Source of the DNA: an uncultured Clostridia bacterium
GTDB lineage: Bacteria; Bacillota; Clostridia; Oscillospirales; Ruminococcaceae
Length of the DNA stretch: 64,000 bases
Direction: 5' to 3'
Assembly: GCA_948473085.1 (NCBI GenBank)
Contig: CAOKWH010000011.1
Coordinates: 1 to 64,000, forward strand
The translations under genes were made by a program, and so were the position numbers. Positions 8,727-16,946 of the stretch are shown one piece after another. The notes below the pieces were generated by a model. That model did not search any database and was not told the origin of the DNA. It saw nothing but the letters and a program-made list of their open reading frames with translations. Position 1 is the first letter of the stretch, and every line of letters begins with the position of its first letter.

Positions 8727-9611
8727 TTATTCCACTATCAGGCCACATTTGCCGCAGCGGCTGCAGCCGTTGCAGATGGGCTGGCGGGCACACTCCTGGC
8801 AGGCGGGGCCGAACCAGGGGCGGTGGCGTTCCTGTTCCGGCAGCGGGAGGCCCCAGCTGTCGGTGAGCCGTACAGCAGTGGGTTTCCCGGGGAAATTGAC
8901 ACCGGAGCGGTAAGCCATGCGGCTTTGCAGGCGTTTGCTGGGCATCCGGTATTGTTTGCCGTCCTTAATAAACAGGGTACCGGTTTCGATAAAGCAGAAG
9001 GGGGTGTTGTGTTCCACACAGTCCTGGCGCAGGCCCAGCACCCATTCAAACCGGCAGGGGCGGCAGCCGTCGTAATTTTCCCCACCGCAAACCACCCGTT
9101 CAATCTGGCCGTCTGTCAGATACTGACCAATGCGCACCGGCCCGATAAACGGCGCGCACATAATGCCCTTGTGCCGGAATGGCAGCTGAAGCAGCAGTGG
9201 AATGCGTTCATCCGCCCGGCGCTGGTTCTCGCAGGTGACATTAAAGAATACATTCTCCCAGCCGTTCCCCCAGTCCTGGGGCAGGCAGGGGAGTACCCGC
9301 TCCGGCCGCTTGGTGAGCAGAAAAAAGCAGATATCCGGCCGCTGGCGAATGATGTCCCAAGCGTCTTCCCGCCAAGGGTCAGCTTCGGCCAGGAAAAAGT
9401 CGCTGGTCATACACACCCGGAGGGTTTCGCCGCTTTTTACCTTATAATTGCCTCGTCGATCTCGCTGCAGGGGGTAGTCAAAGCCCGACCGGGTGCGATA
9501 GATGGCCGAACCGTCCTGGCCCCGCACTTGATCCAGATAGTACATATAGCAGTGTTCGCACCCCTCGCTGCATTTGACACAGCCGTGCCAGGGGTTCCAA
9601 ATATCGTGCAT
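8727..9611 (-). CDS. DUF5131 family (phage Gp37/Gp68-like) radical-SAM-like protein
   Basis: The 294-residue protein starts MHDIWNPWHGCVKCSEGC, which fits the DUF5131 (Gp37/Gp68) family. Near residue 15 it has CSEGCEHC, a CX3CX2C triad like that of radical SAM enzymes. It ends in a second cysteine cluster, CX2CX5CX2CX2CX2C, that could hold zinc or another iron-sulfur cluster. I chose the ATG at 9611 because GGGAGGG precedes it; a longer frame has no such site. It has its own promoter overlapped by a LexA-like box. Function is unknown; a role in DNA damage response is inferred from regulation only. Confidence 0.85.
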   Translation of the reverse strand: MHDIWNPWHGCVKCSEGCEHCYMYYLDQVRGQDGSAIYRTRSGFDYPLQRDRRGNYKVKSGETLRVCMTSDFFLAEADPWREDAWDIIRQRPDICFFLLTKRPERVLPCLPQDWGNGWENVFFNVTCENQRRADERIPLLLQLPFRHKGIMCAPFIGPVRIGQYLTDGQIERVVCGGENYDGCRPCRFEWVLGLRQDCVEHNTPFCFIETGTLFIKDGKQYRMPSKRLQSRMAYRSGVNFPGKPTAVRLTDSWGLPLPEQERHRPWFGPACQECARQPICNGCSRCGKCGLIVE

Positions 9612-9636
9612 GGTGTTCCCTCCCATCCTATTTATA

Positions 9637-9665
9637 ATAATAGCACAGGGCAGGAGAAAATTCAA
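9637..9665 (-). promoter_or_regulatory. Promoter of the DUF5131 gene
   Basis: On the - strand TTGAAT (9660-9665), a 17-bp spacer and TATTAT (9637-9642). The -35 element overlaps the LexA-like box. Confidence 0.7.
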
Positions 9666-9676
9666 ACATTTGTTCT
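9663..9676 (-). promoter_or_regulatory. LexA-like (SOS) box of the DUF5131 gene
   Basis: On the - strand the sequence is AGAACAAATGTTTG. It matches GAAC-N4-GTTC with one mismatch (GTTT for GTTC) and overlaps the -35 element. The uvrB and ogt boxes in this window have the perfect core. Confidence 0.65.
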
Positions 9677-9738
9677 TGGTTATACAGCCCTCAAATGAGG
9701 GTTTTCTATTCTGTAATTTTTGTCCCAAGAGGTAAAAA

Positions 9739-11229
9739 TCACAGGGAGCCAAAGGCAGCCAACAGGCCGAGCAGCAGCCCGGAGAGAAAGGATGGCAGCA
9801 GAAAACTGCCCAAAATCAGCCGCAGCAGCCGGGCTAACAGCACAGCGGCCAATAGGGCACCCATCAGGAACAGTACGGCCAAGCTCCCGGTAAAACCAAA
9901 GCCTGGGATAGCCAGGAAGGCCAAAATAGCCAGCGGCAGAAAGGGGAACAGTTCTGCCAGCAGCCGCAGCGCCGGCTTTAATCGGCATTGATCCAGCATC
10001 AGCTCATCATAGAGCAGGGCACCAATACCGGCGGTAGCGGCAATACCAAATAGAAATGCCAGGGGCAGGCCGGAAAGGCTGGGCTGGAAAGTGTAAAGCC
10101 CGGAAATTTCCAGCCCTGCTGCTGCCAAAAGAACAAACAGCAGTACAGCCCCGCCCAGCAGGGCGCGCCGGGGAGGGATGTTGCCCCGCAGCTGTGGGAA
10201 TCCCCCGGATACGCCGGGCATTTTACCCGACCTGTAAAGCAGCAGGGTGCCGCCGCCTAAGATACCCAAATAGCCGCAAAACAGTGCTGGCAAGGGGGTT
10301 ATTTGCAGCCTTAGCAGCAACGCCCCCAGAGCGGCAGCTAAAAGGATGGCGGCAGCACCCAGCCATCCCAACATCTTGGCGGCAAGAAAGCGCTTTGGGG
10401 CGGATACATCCATTGGCAGCAGGGAATAGCCAATATCCAGCAGTTTTTCTGCGAGGAGGCGCCGAGCGAACAGCAGCCCCAAAAGCAGCCCTGCAATTCC
10501 AGCAGCCCAGCCAAACAGGCGAAGGCTCCCCTCCCAGGGGGAAACGGTGAGAAACACCCCAGTGGTGGAAGAAAACCAAGAGGCAACCTCCCCCAGCAGT
10601 TCCGGGGAAAAGGTTTGGTAGGCATCCACTGTGGCAGAGACAACCCGGAGCCGGAAATTGCCGCTCTGGGAGGTGAAGGAGAGGCCGTTGGGGGCAATCT
10701 GCTGTCCGGAAAGCCGGTTGTAAAGGTTGGCCAGCTGTTGGGGAGAGGGTTCTCTATCCCCAGAGGTGCCCAAAAGCATGACCGGAACGGATGGGGCAGG
10801 CAGTTCCTCGGGGATTTCCCCAGTGGGAAAGAGCAGAATGCCGGAAGTAAAGCGGCTTTCCTCTGCCAGCAGTTTTAGGGCGGTGTTCCAGCTGCTGCCA
10901 TAGCTGAGCAGCAGGGCATCGCCAGGCTGCCGGAGTATTTCCTGGGCTTTGTACAGCGCATCTGCGGGGGAATCTTCATCAATACGGAGCAAAACTGCCT
11001 GTCCGCCGGAATACTGAATCATCCGGGCCAGTGGGGCAATCCGGTTTTCGGGCGTGGTTTCATCGGCCAGCAGCAGGGCGGTAAAACTGCCGCTGTTCGG
11101 CGTGGCAGAAAGGTCGTTTTCCATCTGGCGCAGGGGGCTGCCCAGCAGGAAAGCAACTCCCAGCGATACCAGCCAGCAGAGGCAGGCGGCAGCTAAGCCA
11201 AATTGATTTTTCTTTTTAAATTGCTTCAT
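9739..11229 (-). CDS. Large membrane protein of unknown function
   Basis: The 496-residue protein has one N-terminal membrane segment (LAAACLCWLVSLGVAFLLG), then an extracytoplasmic domain of about 220 residues, then about ten more hydrophobic segments from residue 235 to the end. The soluble part has alternating hydrophobic strands and a GSSW turn, vaguely like an alpha/beta hydrolase or periplasmic-binding fold; this is weak inference. The ATG at 11229 has GGAGGC upstream. A small membrane peptide gene lies just before it on the same strand. Confidence 0.75.
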   Translation of the reverse strand: MKQFKKKNQFGLAAACLCWLVSLGVAFLLGSPLRQMENDLSATPNSGSFTALLLADETTPENRIAPLARMIQYSGGQAVLLRIDEDSPADALYKAQEILRQPGDALLLSYGSSWNTALKLLAEESRFTSGILLFPTGEIPEELPAPSVPVMLLGTSGDREPSPQQLANLYNRLSGQQIAPNGLSFTSQSGNFRLRVVSATVDAYQTFSPELLGEVASWFSSTTGVFLTVSPWEGSLRLFGWAAGIAGLLLGLLFARRLLAEKLLDIGYSLLPMDVSAPKRFLAAKMLGWLGAAAILLAAALGALLLRLQITPLPALFCGYLGILGGGTLLLYRSGKMPGVSGGFPQLRGNIPPRRALLGGAVLLFVLLAAAGLEISGLYTFQPSLSGLPLAFLFGIAATAGIGALLYDELMLDQCRLKPALRLLAELFPFLPLAILAFLAIPGFGFTGSLAVLFLMGALLAAVLLARLLRLILGSFLLPSFLSGLLLGLLAAFGSL

Positions 11230-11304
11230 AACAGCCTCCAAAAGGTATGGGATAGGGAATTGCTTCTGCAAAGCAGCCGGCAAATTCTGCTTTAAAAGAA
11301 ACAG

Positions 11305-11338
11305 GCGTGAAAGCCGCTTTGGAGCTTTCACGCTTTTT
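11305..11338. terminator. Hairpin between the two membrane protein genes
   Basis: GCGTGAAAGC and GCTTTCACGC form a perfect 10-bp stem. TTTTT follows on the + strand and TGTTTCTTTT on the - strand. On the - strand it lies between the 57-residue peptide gene and the large membrane protein gene, so it may act as a partial terminator. Confidence 0.6.
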
Positions 11339-11383
11339 CAGAAAGGCAGGTGGTTTTACTGTGCTGTCATTCCGGCAGTGGGA

Positions 11384-11557
11384 TTAGCGGTTCTGCGCAT
11401 TCTGGCTGGCAGCGCGCAGAATACAAAGCCCCATGGCCAAAACAGGCAGCAGTATCCGAAAACAGAGAAAACCCTGAGGGTAAAAACCAATATTGGCGTC
11501 CAAAAGCAGGCCGACAAACCATGCTGAAATGGTAGAAAGGGTAGCTGCAAGATACAT
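11384..11557 (-). CDS. 57-residue hydrophobic membrane peptide
   Basis: The frame reads MYLAATLSTISAWFVGLLLD and ends RAASQNAQNR. It has two hydrophobic segments (about 2-20 and 30-47) joined by a short loop, with a basic, hydrophilic C-terminus. A GGAGA site lies 9 bp before the ATG. Other frames through this stretch on either strand lack a binding site. It is the gene before the 496-residue membrane protein on the same strand. Family unknown. Confidence 0.55.
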   Translation of the reverse strand: MYLAATLSTISAWFVGLLLDANIGFYPQGFLCFRILLPVLAMGLCILRAASQNAQNR

Positions 11558-11601
11558 CACAAAACATCTCCACTATATGTTGTCCTGTTTATTATGCCAC
11601 A

Positions 11602-11781
11602 GGCGCAAAGCGCCGTTGTGGTATATTTTAGATAGTCAGTATAATAACGGCTTTGCCGTTATTATACTATGAAGGTGCTTGCACCGAAATGGTATAATTG
11701 CGCATTAGAACCGGTTGCCGCCTCCGGCGGCGAGGTTCTGCGCATAAATTGAGTATAATAACGGCTCTGCGGTTATTATAC
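11602..11781. repeat. Cluster of nested palindromes
   Basis: Five hairpins occur in 180 bp. GGCGC-AAA-GCGCC is at about 11602-11614. A perfect 13-bp stem, AGTATAATAACGG with CCGTTATTATACT, is at 11638-11668. GGTGC-TT-GCACC is at 11674-11685. A cruciform at 11700-11743 has outer GCGC and AGAACC arms and an inner GCCGCC-TCC-GGCGGC. A second, imperfect copy of the TATAATAAC hairpin is at 11753-11781. The repeated arm suggests a dispersed palindromic element inserted or duplicated here. Confidence 0.7.
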
Positions 11782-12086
11782 CATAATTACTACTGGATGT
11801 CCACAAAAGGGCGGTTTGGGGAAGAATGATCGATAAGGCAGAACAGCGGCCTGTTGGTATAGAAATAGGGTTTGCTATATTACATTATGTATTTTTTAAG
11901 GAAGAATAACCCCTTTCAGCTTTAGGGGCAATTTTGCAACAGGTACAAAACAGAGAACTGTCCACCGATTGAAGTGAGATGTTGTTTTGTATAACAAAAA
12001 GAAACACTCTAAAATTTAATTTAAACCGGGCTTTATAGTAATTAAATAGTTCATTTCTACTAATTGTAAATAATTCTCCTTTCTAT

Positions 12087-12114
12087 TTGACAATCATCCC
12101 CAGTGGGATATAAT
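12087..12114 (+). promoter_or_regulatory. coaX promoter
   Basis: TTGACA (12087-12092), a 16-bp spacer and TATAAT (12109-12114), 65 bp before the coaX start. Confidence 0.75.
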
Positions 12115-12178
12115 AACAAGTGCAAAACGCGCTGCATCGCCGCAAAGGGCGAGCAACAGCAGATGGAGGAATTTTATT

Positions 12179-12946
12179 ATGGTATTAACAGTGGACATTG
12201 GCAACACAAATATTGTTTTAGGGGTGTTTGAGGAGGGGGAGCTGACCTTCACCGCCCGCATTTCCACCGACAAAGCCCGCACAGCGGACGAGTATTCGGT
12301 GCTGCTCCGGGGCATTTTTGAAATCAATGGGTTTGATCTTTCCCGTTTTGAAGGGATTATCCTCTCCTCAGTAGTACCGCAGCTCAATGCGGTGGTGGAG
12401 TATGCCCTGAGCCGGTTTACCTCGGTGCGCATCAAGCGGGTTGGCCCCGGTATCAAAACCGGCTTTCAAATCCTTGCCGATAACCCGGCGGAGTTGGGGG
12501 CGGATATGGTGTGCAATATATCTGGCGCTTTGAGCGAATTCCAGGGGCCATTGGTAGTGGTAGATTTGGGCACCGCCACCACTTTTACTGCTGTCAATGC
12601 GGATGGAAATATCTATGGGGTGATTATTGCGCCCGGTGTGCGCATTGCAGCCGAGGCTCTATGGGGCGGCACTGCCCAGCTGCCGCACATCCCGCTGAAT
12701 GGCGAGGTTAAGGTTCTGGGCAGCAATACGGTGGAGTGTATGCGCGCCGGCATTGTAGGCGGTACGGCGGCCATGGTGGATGGGCTGGTTCAGCGTATTG
12801 AAAAGGAGGCCGGCTGCCCGGTTAAACTCATTGTCACCGGTGGTATTTCCGAGCTGCTTATCCCGCACATCCAGCATCCGCTTTATCACCGGCCCAACCT
12901 GTTGGTAACAGGGCTGTATCGGTTGTACTGCCAAAACAGCAAATAA
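12179..12946 (+). CDS. coaX: Type III pantothenate kinase
   Basis: The 255-residue protein begins MVLTVDIGNTNIVLGVF, the phosphate-binding loop of the ASKHA-fold CoaX kinases. It also contains GADMVCNI and VVVDLGTATTFTAV, conserved in the family. It phosphorylates pantothenate in the first step of coenzyme A synthesis and, unlike CoaA, is not feedback-inhibited in characterised members. The start has GGAGGA upstream. It stands alone between its promoter and a terminator. Confidence 0.95.
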   Translation: MVLTVDIGNTNIVLGVFEEGELTFTARISTDKARTADEYSVLLRGIFEINGFDLSRFEGIILSSVVPQLNAVVEYALSRFTSVRIKRVGPGIKTGFQILADNPAELGADMVCNISGALSEFQGPLVVVDLGTATTFTAVNADGNIYGVIIAPGVRIAAEALWGGTAQLPHIPLNGEVKVLGSNTVECMRAGIVGGTAAMVDGLVQRIEKEAGCPVKLIVTGGISELLIPHIQHPLYHRPNLLVTGLYRLYCQNSK

Positions 12947-12960
12947 TTAGTAAGAGCTGG

Positions 12961-13003
12961 AAAGAAGTAGGGGTGGCTTGATGCCTTACCCTGCTTCTTT
13001 TTA
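12961..13003 (+). terminator. Terminator after coaX
   Basis: AAAGAAGTAGGGGTGGC pairs with GCCTTACCCTGCTTCTTT over a 5-nt loop with a few wobble or mismatched positions, followed by T residues. Confidence 0.75.
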
Positions 13004-13171
13004 TGTATGAAGAATTGAAAAACGGGAAGGGGAGTTGAAAAAAGGCTAAAACTGTATGTAATATAAAAACAGATGTATCTGAATATTAACTATTTTCGAT
13101 AGGAAAGCGCAAATGAATTTGTTGATTGTCCATAATTATATACAAAAATTCAAAAAATTTTAACATTTCCC

Positions 13172-13200
13172 TTGCAAAAACCATAGTAATCCTTTATAAT
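13172..13200 (+). promoter_or_regulatory. Promoter of the DUF5058 operon
   Basis: TTGCAA (13172-13177), a 17-bp spacer and TATAAT (13195-13200). Confidence 0.65.
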
Positions 13201-13260
13201 AAGCCGTAATATTTCATTGTGCTAAATCGCAGTGAAAAACAAATTTAAGGAGATGATTTG

Positions 13261-13980
13261 ATGACGCTGAGCAGCATTTTAAATGGCAAACTGATGTATA
13301 CATCTGTTATTGTCGGCCTGCTTTTGATTTTCCTGCTGTGTGCGCTAATGCTCAAGATGGCTTGGGCAAGATGTATCGAGCTGGGTGTTCCCAGAGAAAA
13401 GATTATGGATGCGGTGAAGTCATCCGTCATCTTCTCAATCGTTCCGTCTGTTTCGATTGTTATCGGCCTGTTTTCGCTGGCTGCTGTGCTGGGAGTTCCG
13501 TGGCCCTGGTTCCGTCTTTCGGTTGTAGGCGCAGTAAGCTACGAGCTGATGGTTGCCGATATGGTGGCCACCGGCGCCGGGTTTGAGTCCATTGCAGCGC
13601 TCTCTGCCTCCAACGATCCCAGCCAGTTGGGTGCAATTATGTTTGTTATGAGCATCGGCATTATGGCTGGTATCGTAACCGTTACCTTCTTTGGTAAAAA
13701 AATTCAGACCTCTATGACCGGTTTCCGGGAGAGAAACGGTGCTTGGGGCGCTTTGGCTACCAACTGCTTTACTCTGGCTATGATGGTTGTATTCCTGCCG
13801 GTACAGGTACTCAAGGGGCCGGTATTCACTGCTACTCTGCTTACCTCGGCACTCGTTACCGCTTTGCATGGTGTAATTATTAAAAAGACCGGTTGGAAGT
13901 GGCTTTCTAACTTTGTATTGGCCGATTCGCTGATTCTTGGTATGGTGGCTTCGGTATTCTTTGCCAATCTATTTGCATAA
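13261..13980 (+). CDS. DUF5058 family membrane protein
   Basis: The 239-residue protein has about six or seven membrane segments and the pattern of DUF5058 proteins: an N-terminal GLLLIFLLCALMLKMAWARC helix, then IVPSVSIVIGLFSLA and PWPWFRLSVVGAVSYEL. The ATG at 13261 is 8 bp after AAGGAG; a TTG one codon earlier is less likely. A second polytopic protein gene follows after 15 bp. The pair looks like a two-component permease, but no substrate is known to me. Confidence 0.8.
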   Translation: MTLSSILNGKLMYTSVIVGLLLIFLLCALMLKMAWARCIELGVPREKIMDAVKSSVIFSIVPSVSIVIGLFSLAAVLGVPWPWFRLSVVGAVSYELMVADMVATGAGFESIAALSASNDPSQLGAIMFVMSIGIMAGIVTVTFFGKKIQTSMTGFRERNGAWGALATNCFTLAMMVVFLPVQVLKGPVFTATLLTSALVTALHGVIIKKTGWKWLSNFVLADSLILGMVASVFFANLFA

Positions 13981-13995
13981 GGAGGGGGAGCAGTA

Positions 13996-14742
13996 ATGAA
14001 AAATATGAAGTATTCGGATAAAATTCACCTGGTTGGCCGTATTGGTTCGTTGATGTCCATAGGCATTATGCTGGGTATCCCTGCTATTGTGTGTTCTACA
14101 TACGATCTTTGGCCCTCGTTTGGCGAGGTAATGTCCATCGGCGGCGGTGTTCTGGCTATGTTTATCCCCACTGCTGTTTCGGAAGTATTCAGTTATACCC
14201 CTATCTTGGGTTCGGCTTGTTACCTGGCCTTTATTACCGGTAATGTTATGAACCTCAAGCTGCCCTGTGCTATTTCTGCTATGGAAATTGCCGATGTGAC
14301 CCAGGGCACCGAGGCTGGCGATGCCATTTCCACTGTAGCCATTGCAGCTTCTTCGATGCTGACTATGGTTATTATTGCCATCGGTGTTGTGCTGCTGGTT
14401 CCGCTGCAGCCTATCCTTGGCCTGCCGGCAGTAAAGACAGCCACCGCCTATATGCTGCCTGCTCTGTTTGGTGGCATGTTCCTGGGTATGCTTACCAACA
14501 AGAATGCCGGCGAGTATGTCATTCATGGCAAGCTGCTGGCAACCGTTGCCCCCATTGCTGTATTGCTGATTGTCAATTTCTTTATCACTCCTATTGCCGG
14601 TAAAGAAGGTATGGCCATGCTGGCTGAAATCCCCTTTACTGTATTCTGCGCCTGGGTGCTCTATAAGAAGGGCATTATCAAGGTAGAACTGGCTAAAAAG
14701 CCGGATGCAGAACCTGTTGAAGAAAGAAAAGAAGAGGCTTAA
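13996..14742 (+). CDS. Polytopic membrane partner of the DUF5058 protein
   Basis: The 248-residue protein has about six or seven hydrophobic segments and a charged C-terminal tail (KKPDAEPVEERKEEA) on the likely cytoplasmic side. A conserved-looking GSACYLAFITGNVMNLKLPCA segment lies near residues 75-95. GGAGGGGGAG precedes the ATG. Pairing and nearly equal size with the DUF5058 protein suggest a heteromeric transporter. Family not recognised with confidence. Confidence 0.75.
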   Translation: MKNMKYSDKIHLVGRIGSLMSIGIMLGIPAIVCSTYDLWPSFGEVMSIGGGVLAMFIPTAVSEVFSYTPILGSACYLAFITGNVMNLKLPCAISAMEIADVTQGTEAGDAISTVAIAASSMLTMVIIAIGVVLLVPLQPILGLPAVKTATAYMLPALFGGMFLGMLTNKNAGEYVIHGKLLATVAPIAVLLIVNFFITPIAGKEGMAMLAEIPFTVFCAWVLYKKGIIKVELAKKPDAEPVEERKEEA

Positions 14743-14745
14743 TAG

Positions 14746-14779
14746 AAAAAGGCACTCGTTTGAGTGCCTTTTTTATTTT
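14746..14779 (+). terminator. Terminator after the DUF5058 operon
   Basis: AAAAGGCACTC pairs with GAGTGCCTTTT over a 4-nt loop, followed by a long T-rich run. Confidence 0.85.
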
Positions 14780-14868
14780 GCTTTTAATATGTGGCAAGCA
14801 GGAATTTTACTCCTCATTTCCGGGAGATGGTGGTCTGCTGTCCATTTTTCTAATTTGAAGCAATTTTG

Positions 14869-15705
14869 CTATGAGTTGGGAAGCTGCCGCATATATTGGC
14901 GGCAAAGGTGTGCATAGTGCTTGTAGAGGGCGACAAAGCGTCCGCGGGCAGAAGGAGTCCAGGGCTTAAACCTGCCGCAGAAGTGCAGGATAGCAGTGTT
15001 TTCCATTACCCAGTCCATAGTTTTTTCACCGGAGCTTAAAAGGCGATAGGCGTCATACTGCCGGACATCGTAATTGTAAAGCGTGTCATCCACCGGCAGG
15101 ATACGCTCGGCAAAGAGAGCGTTAAGTATATCCTGGTCCGGGAGAATCAGTTCAGACGCATGGGCGCGGGCATAGTCAAAAATCTCATTGGGCTGAATAT
15201 TTTGGCGCTGGGTGTTCAAATCCATCAGCAGCACACCGGAGTTAAAGTAGCCGGTGTCCTCGCTGCTGTGCAGCCTGGCCCGATTCACCGGCCCGGTAAT
15301 TTGGGAGAGGCCAGTGTGGCAGCAGGCCGCATAGAGCATCCCTTCTAAGGGCAGATGATAGAGGGGGGACAGCGGATTTAAAATCAGGGTGTCGGGGTCC
15401 AGGTAGAGCACCCGGTCCACCTGCTCAGGGAGGATACAGAAAGCCAGCAGCCGGTAGTACATGGCTTTGGTGTAGTAGCGCAGCACAGGGGCGCCTTCAA
15501 ACAGGCTATCCTCGGCTTCCAGAGGTGTAAACTGCCAGCCAAAGCTGCGGCAGTAGTGCTGGGTTTTCTCCAGGGCTTCCGGGGGCATTGCAGAGTGGAT
15601 GAGCCAGAGGTGGACTTTTGCCTGAGGGTCGTTGATGTGCAGGGAATAGAGCATGGTAAACAGGGGGCCAAGATAATTTTCATCTAATGTAACCAGCAGG
15701 TTCAT
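14869..15705 (-). CDS. Family 8 glycosyltransferase
   Basis: The 278-residue protein begins MNLLVTLDENYLGPLFTMLYSL and carries YLDPDT, the metal-binding DxD motif of GT8 enzymes that use nucleotide-sugar donors. Later family features are GYFNSGVLLMDL, LPDQDILN and a C-terminal HFCGRFKPW, where His contributes to metal binding. It probably adds galactose or glucose to an envelope glycan or lipid; the acceptor is unknown. The ATG at 15705 has AAAGGAG upstream. It appears monocistronic. Confidence 0.92.
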   Translation of the reverse strand: MNLLVTLDENYLGPLFTMLYSLHINDPQAKVHLWLIHSAMPPEALEKTQHYCRSFGWQFTPLEAEDSLFEGAPVLRYYTKAMYYRLLAFCILPEQVDRVLYLDPDTLILNPLSPLYHLPLEGMLYAACCHTGLSQITGPVNRARLHSSEDTGYFNSGVLLMDLNTQRQNIQPNEIFDYARAHASELILPDQDILNALFAERILPVDDTLYNYDVRQYDAYRLLSSGEKTMDWVMENTAILHFCGRFKPWTPSARGRFVALYKHYAHLCRQYMRQLPNS

Positions 15706-15846
15706 ATTTTTCTCCTTTGCTGAACAGCTCTGCCCAACGGAAAAAAGAGCGTTTTCTATTATAGTATAGGCTCTAAGAACCAAATCTTCAACTCGGAAAA
15801 TGAGATGAAAGTTAAAGGATATATGAACTATGACTGAACTGTAAAC

Positions 15847-15881
15847 AAAAGTGCCGCCCAAACTGGACGGCACTTGTTTTT
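15847..15881 (-). terminator. Terminator after the degV-redoxin operon
   Basis: AAGTGCCG and CGGCACTT form the stem, with T residues on both sides. It overlaps the stop codon of the 15880-16938 gene. Confidence 0.7.
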
Positions 15882-16938
15882 ACAATTCGGCCAATAGCTT
15901 ATCTACAATTTCGGAGAAGGTTTCCAAACTGCGGGTTCCGCTTATGATTTCCAGCACGGTGCCTTCACTGTCAATAAACAGGGTAGTGGGTACGCCGGTG
16001 ACATAGGTCAGCACTGCGGCATCCAGTTTCTGGTCAGGCAGCAGGGAGGGGTAGGTAACACCGGTAGAGGAAATAATTTCCTTGGCCAGTGTCTGCTTCT
16101 CCTCATTGCTGTATACATCGGCCAGCAGGCCAATCACCTGTACCCCCTTATCCTTATAGTTCTGGGAAAGGGTTTCCAGGTCGGGCATTTCGCTGACACA
16201 GGGGGTGCAGTAGGTGGCCCAGATGTTCAGGACGGTGAGCTTGGCGTCCCCAAACACAGAAGAGTCCACAGTATCCCCTGCCAGCGTGGTGGTGGAAAAG
16301 TCCGGAAGGGTTACACCCACATCCAACTGTATATTCTCTGCTGAAATGGGGGTGTACAGTGTCAGCCCATCCTTTACCTGGGGCAACGCCGCCATAAAAC
16401 GCGCCAGCGTGGCGGCGTCCTCCTCGTTTAAGGCGTCCAGCGTAAGGTCGGTATAGCAGAGGTAGAAGCTGTTGCCGCCCAGTTCGCCAATCAGCTCGGC
16501 CTGTTCATAGCCGGTAATGTCGGTTATGGCGTGCTCTCCCAAAGTGTCGGCAGCCACGCTGGTAATAACAAACAGCGTGCCGGTCTGCTCGCTTAGGGCA
16601 AGGTATTCCTCCTCGCTGAGCTGTCCGCCGGTGATTTGCAGTTCCATCACCCGCTTGTAAACACTGCCGCTTTGGTACAGAAAGGCCACCTGGCCGTTGA
16701 TGACCACACCCTCCGGCGCAATGGGAAGTTCAGCGCTGGCAAAAATCTGTTGGCCCAGCCCATCGTATAGGTCCTCCGGTAAGTCGAGAATCATGCCCAG
16801 CTCATCAATCACCAGGGCAGTGTCAGGATAGGTTTCCGGCTTGGGAACCGTTTCTTCCTGGGGTGCTGCGCAGGCAGCGAGGGATAGGGTGATGGCACAG
16901 CTCATCAGAGCTGCTGCGGTTCGTTTTAATATGCTCAT
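15880..16938 (-). CDS. TlpA-like thioredoxin-fold lipoprotein
   Basis: The 352-residue protein has a signal peptide with a lipobox LAAC at residues 20-23, so it should be anchored outside the membrane. Residues about 30-200 form an N-terminal domain of unknown type. From about 205 a TlpA/ResA-like redoxin domain follows, with WATYCTPC (Cys244, Cys247) and the cis-proline segment TGVPTTLFID. It is likely a thiol-disulfide reductant for exported proteins. Its start is 8 bp after the degV stop, so the two genes form an operon. Confidence 0.9.
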   Translation of the reverse strand: MSILKRTAAALMSCAITLSLAACAAPQEETVPKPETYPDTALVIDELGMILDLPEDLYDGLGQQIFASAELPIAPEGVVINGQVAFLYQSGSVYKRVMELQITGGQLSEEEYLALSEQTGTLFVITSVAADTLGEHAITDITGYEQAELIGELGGNSFYLCYTDLTLDALNEEDAATLARFMAALPQVKDGLTLYTPISAENIQLDVGVTLPDFSTTTLAGDTVDSSVFGDAKLTVLNIWATYCTPCVSEMPDLETLSQNYKDKGVQVIGLLADVYSNEEKQTLAKEIISSTGVTYPSLLPDQKLDAAVLTYVTGVPTTLFIDSEGTVLEIISGTRSLETFSEIVDKLLAEL

Positions 16939-16946
16939 GTAGTCTC

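Larger units (their letters stand above)
11558..12178. other. Intergenic region with palindrome cluster and coaX promoter
   Basis: No gene is supported. 11602-11781 is a run of short palindromes, described separately. 11786-12080 is AT-rich with nothing I recognise. The coaX promoter follows at 12087-12114. Confidence 0.6.
12947..13260. other. Intergenic region between coaX and the DUF5058 operon
   Basis: It holds the coaX terminator, an AT-rich stretch and the promoter of the next operon. At 13147-13164 an AT-rich palindrome-like sequence weakly resembles a CodY box (three mismatches), which I do not claim. Confidence 0.5.

Noticed and set aside
13147..13164. CodY box upstream of the DUF5058 operon
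   Set aside because: About three mismatches to the consensus in a generally AT-rich region; chance is the simpler explanation.
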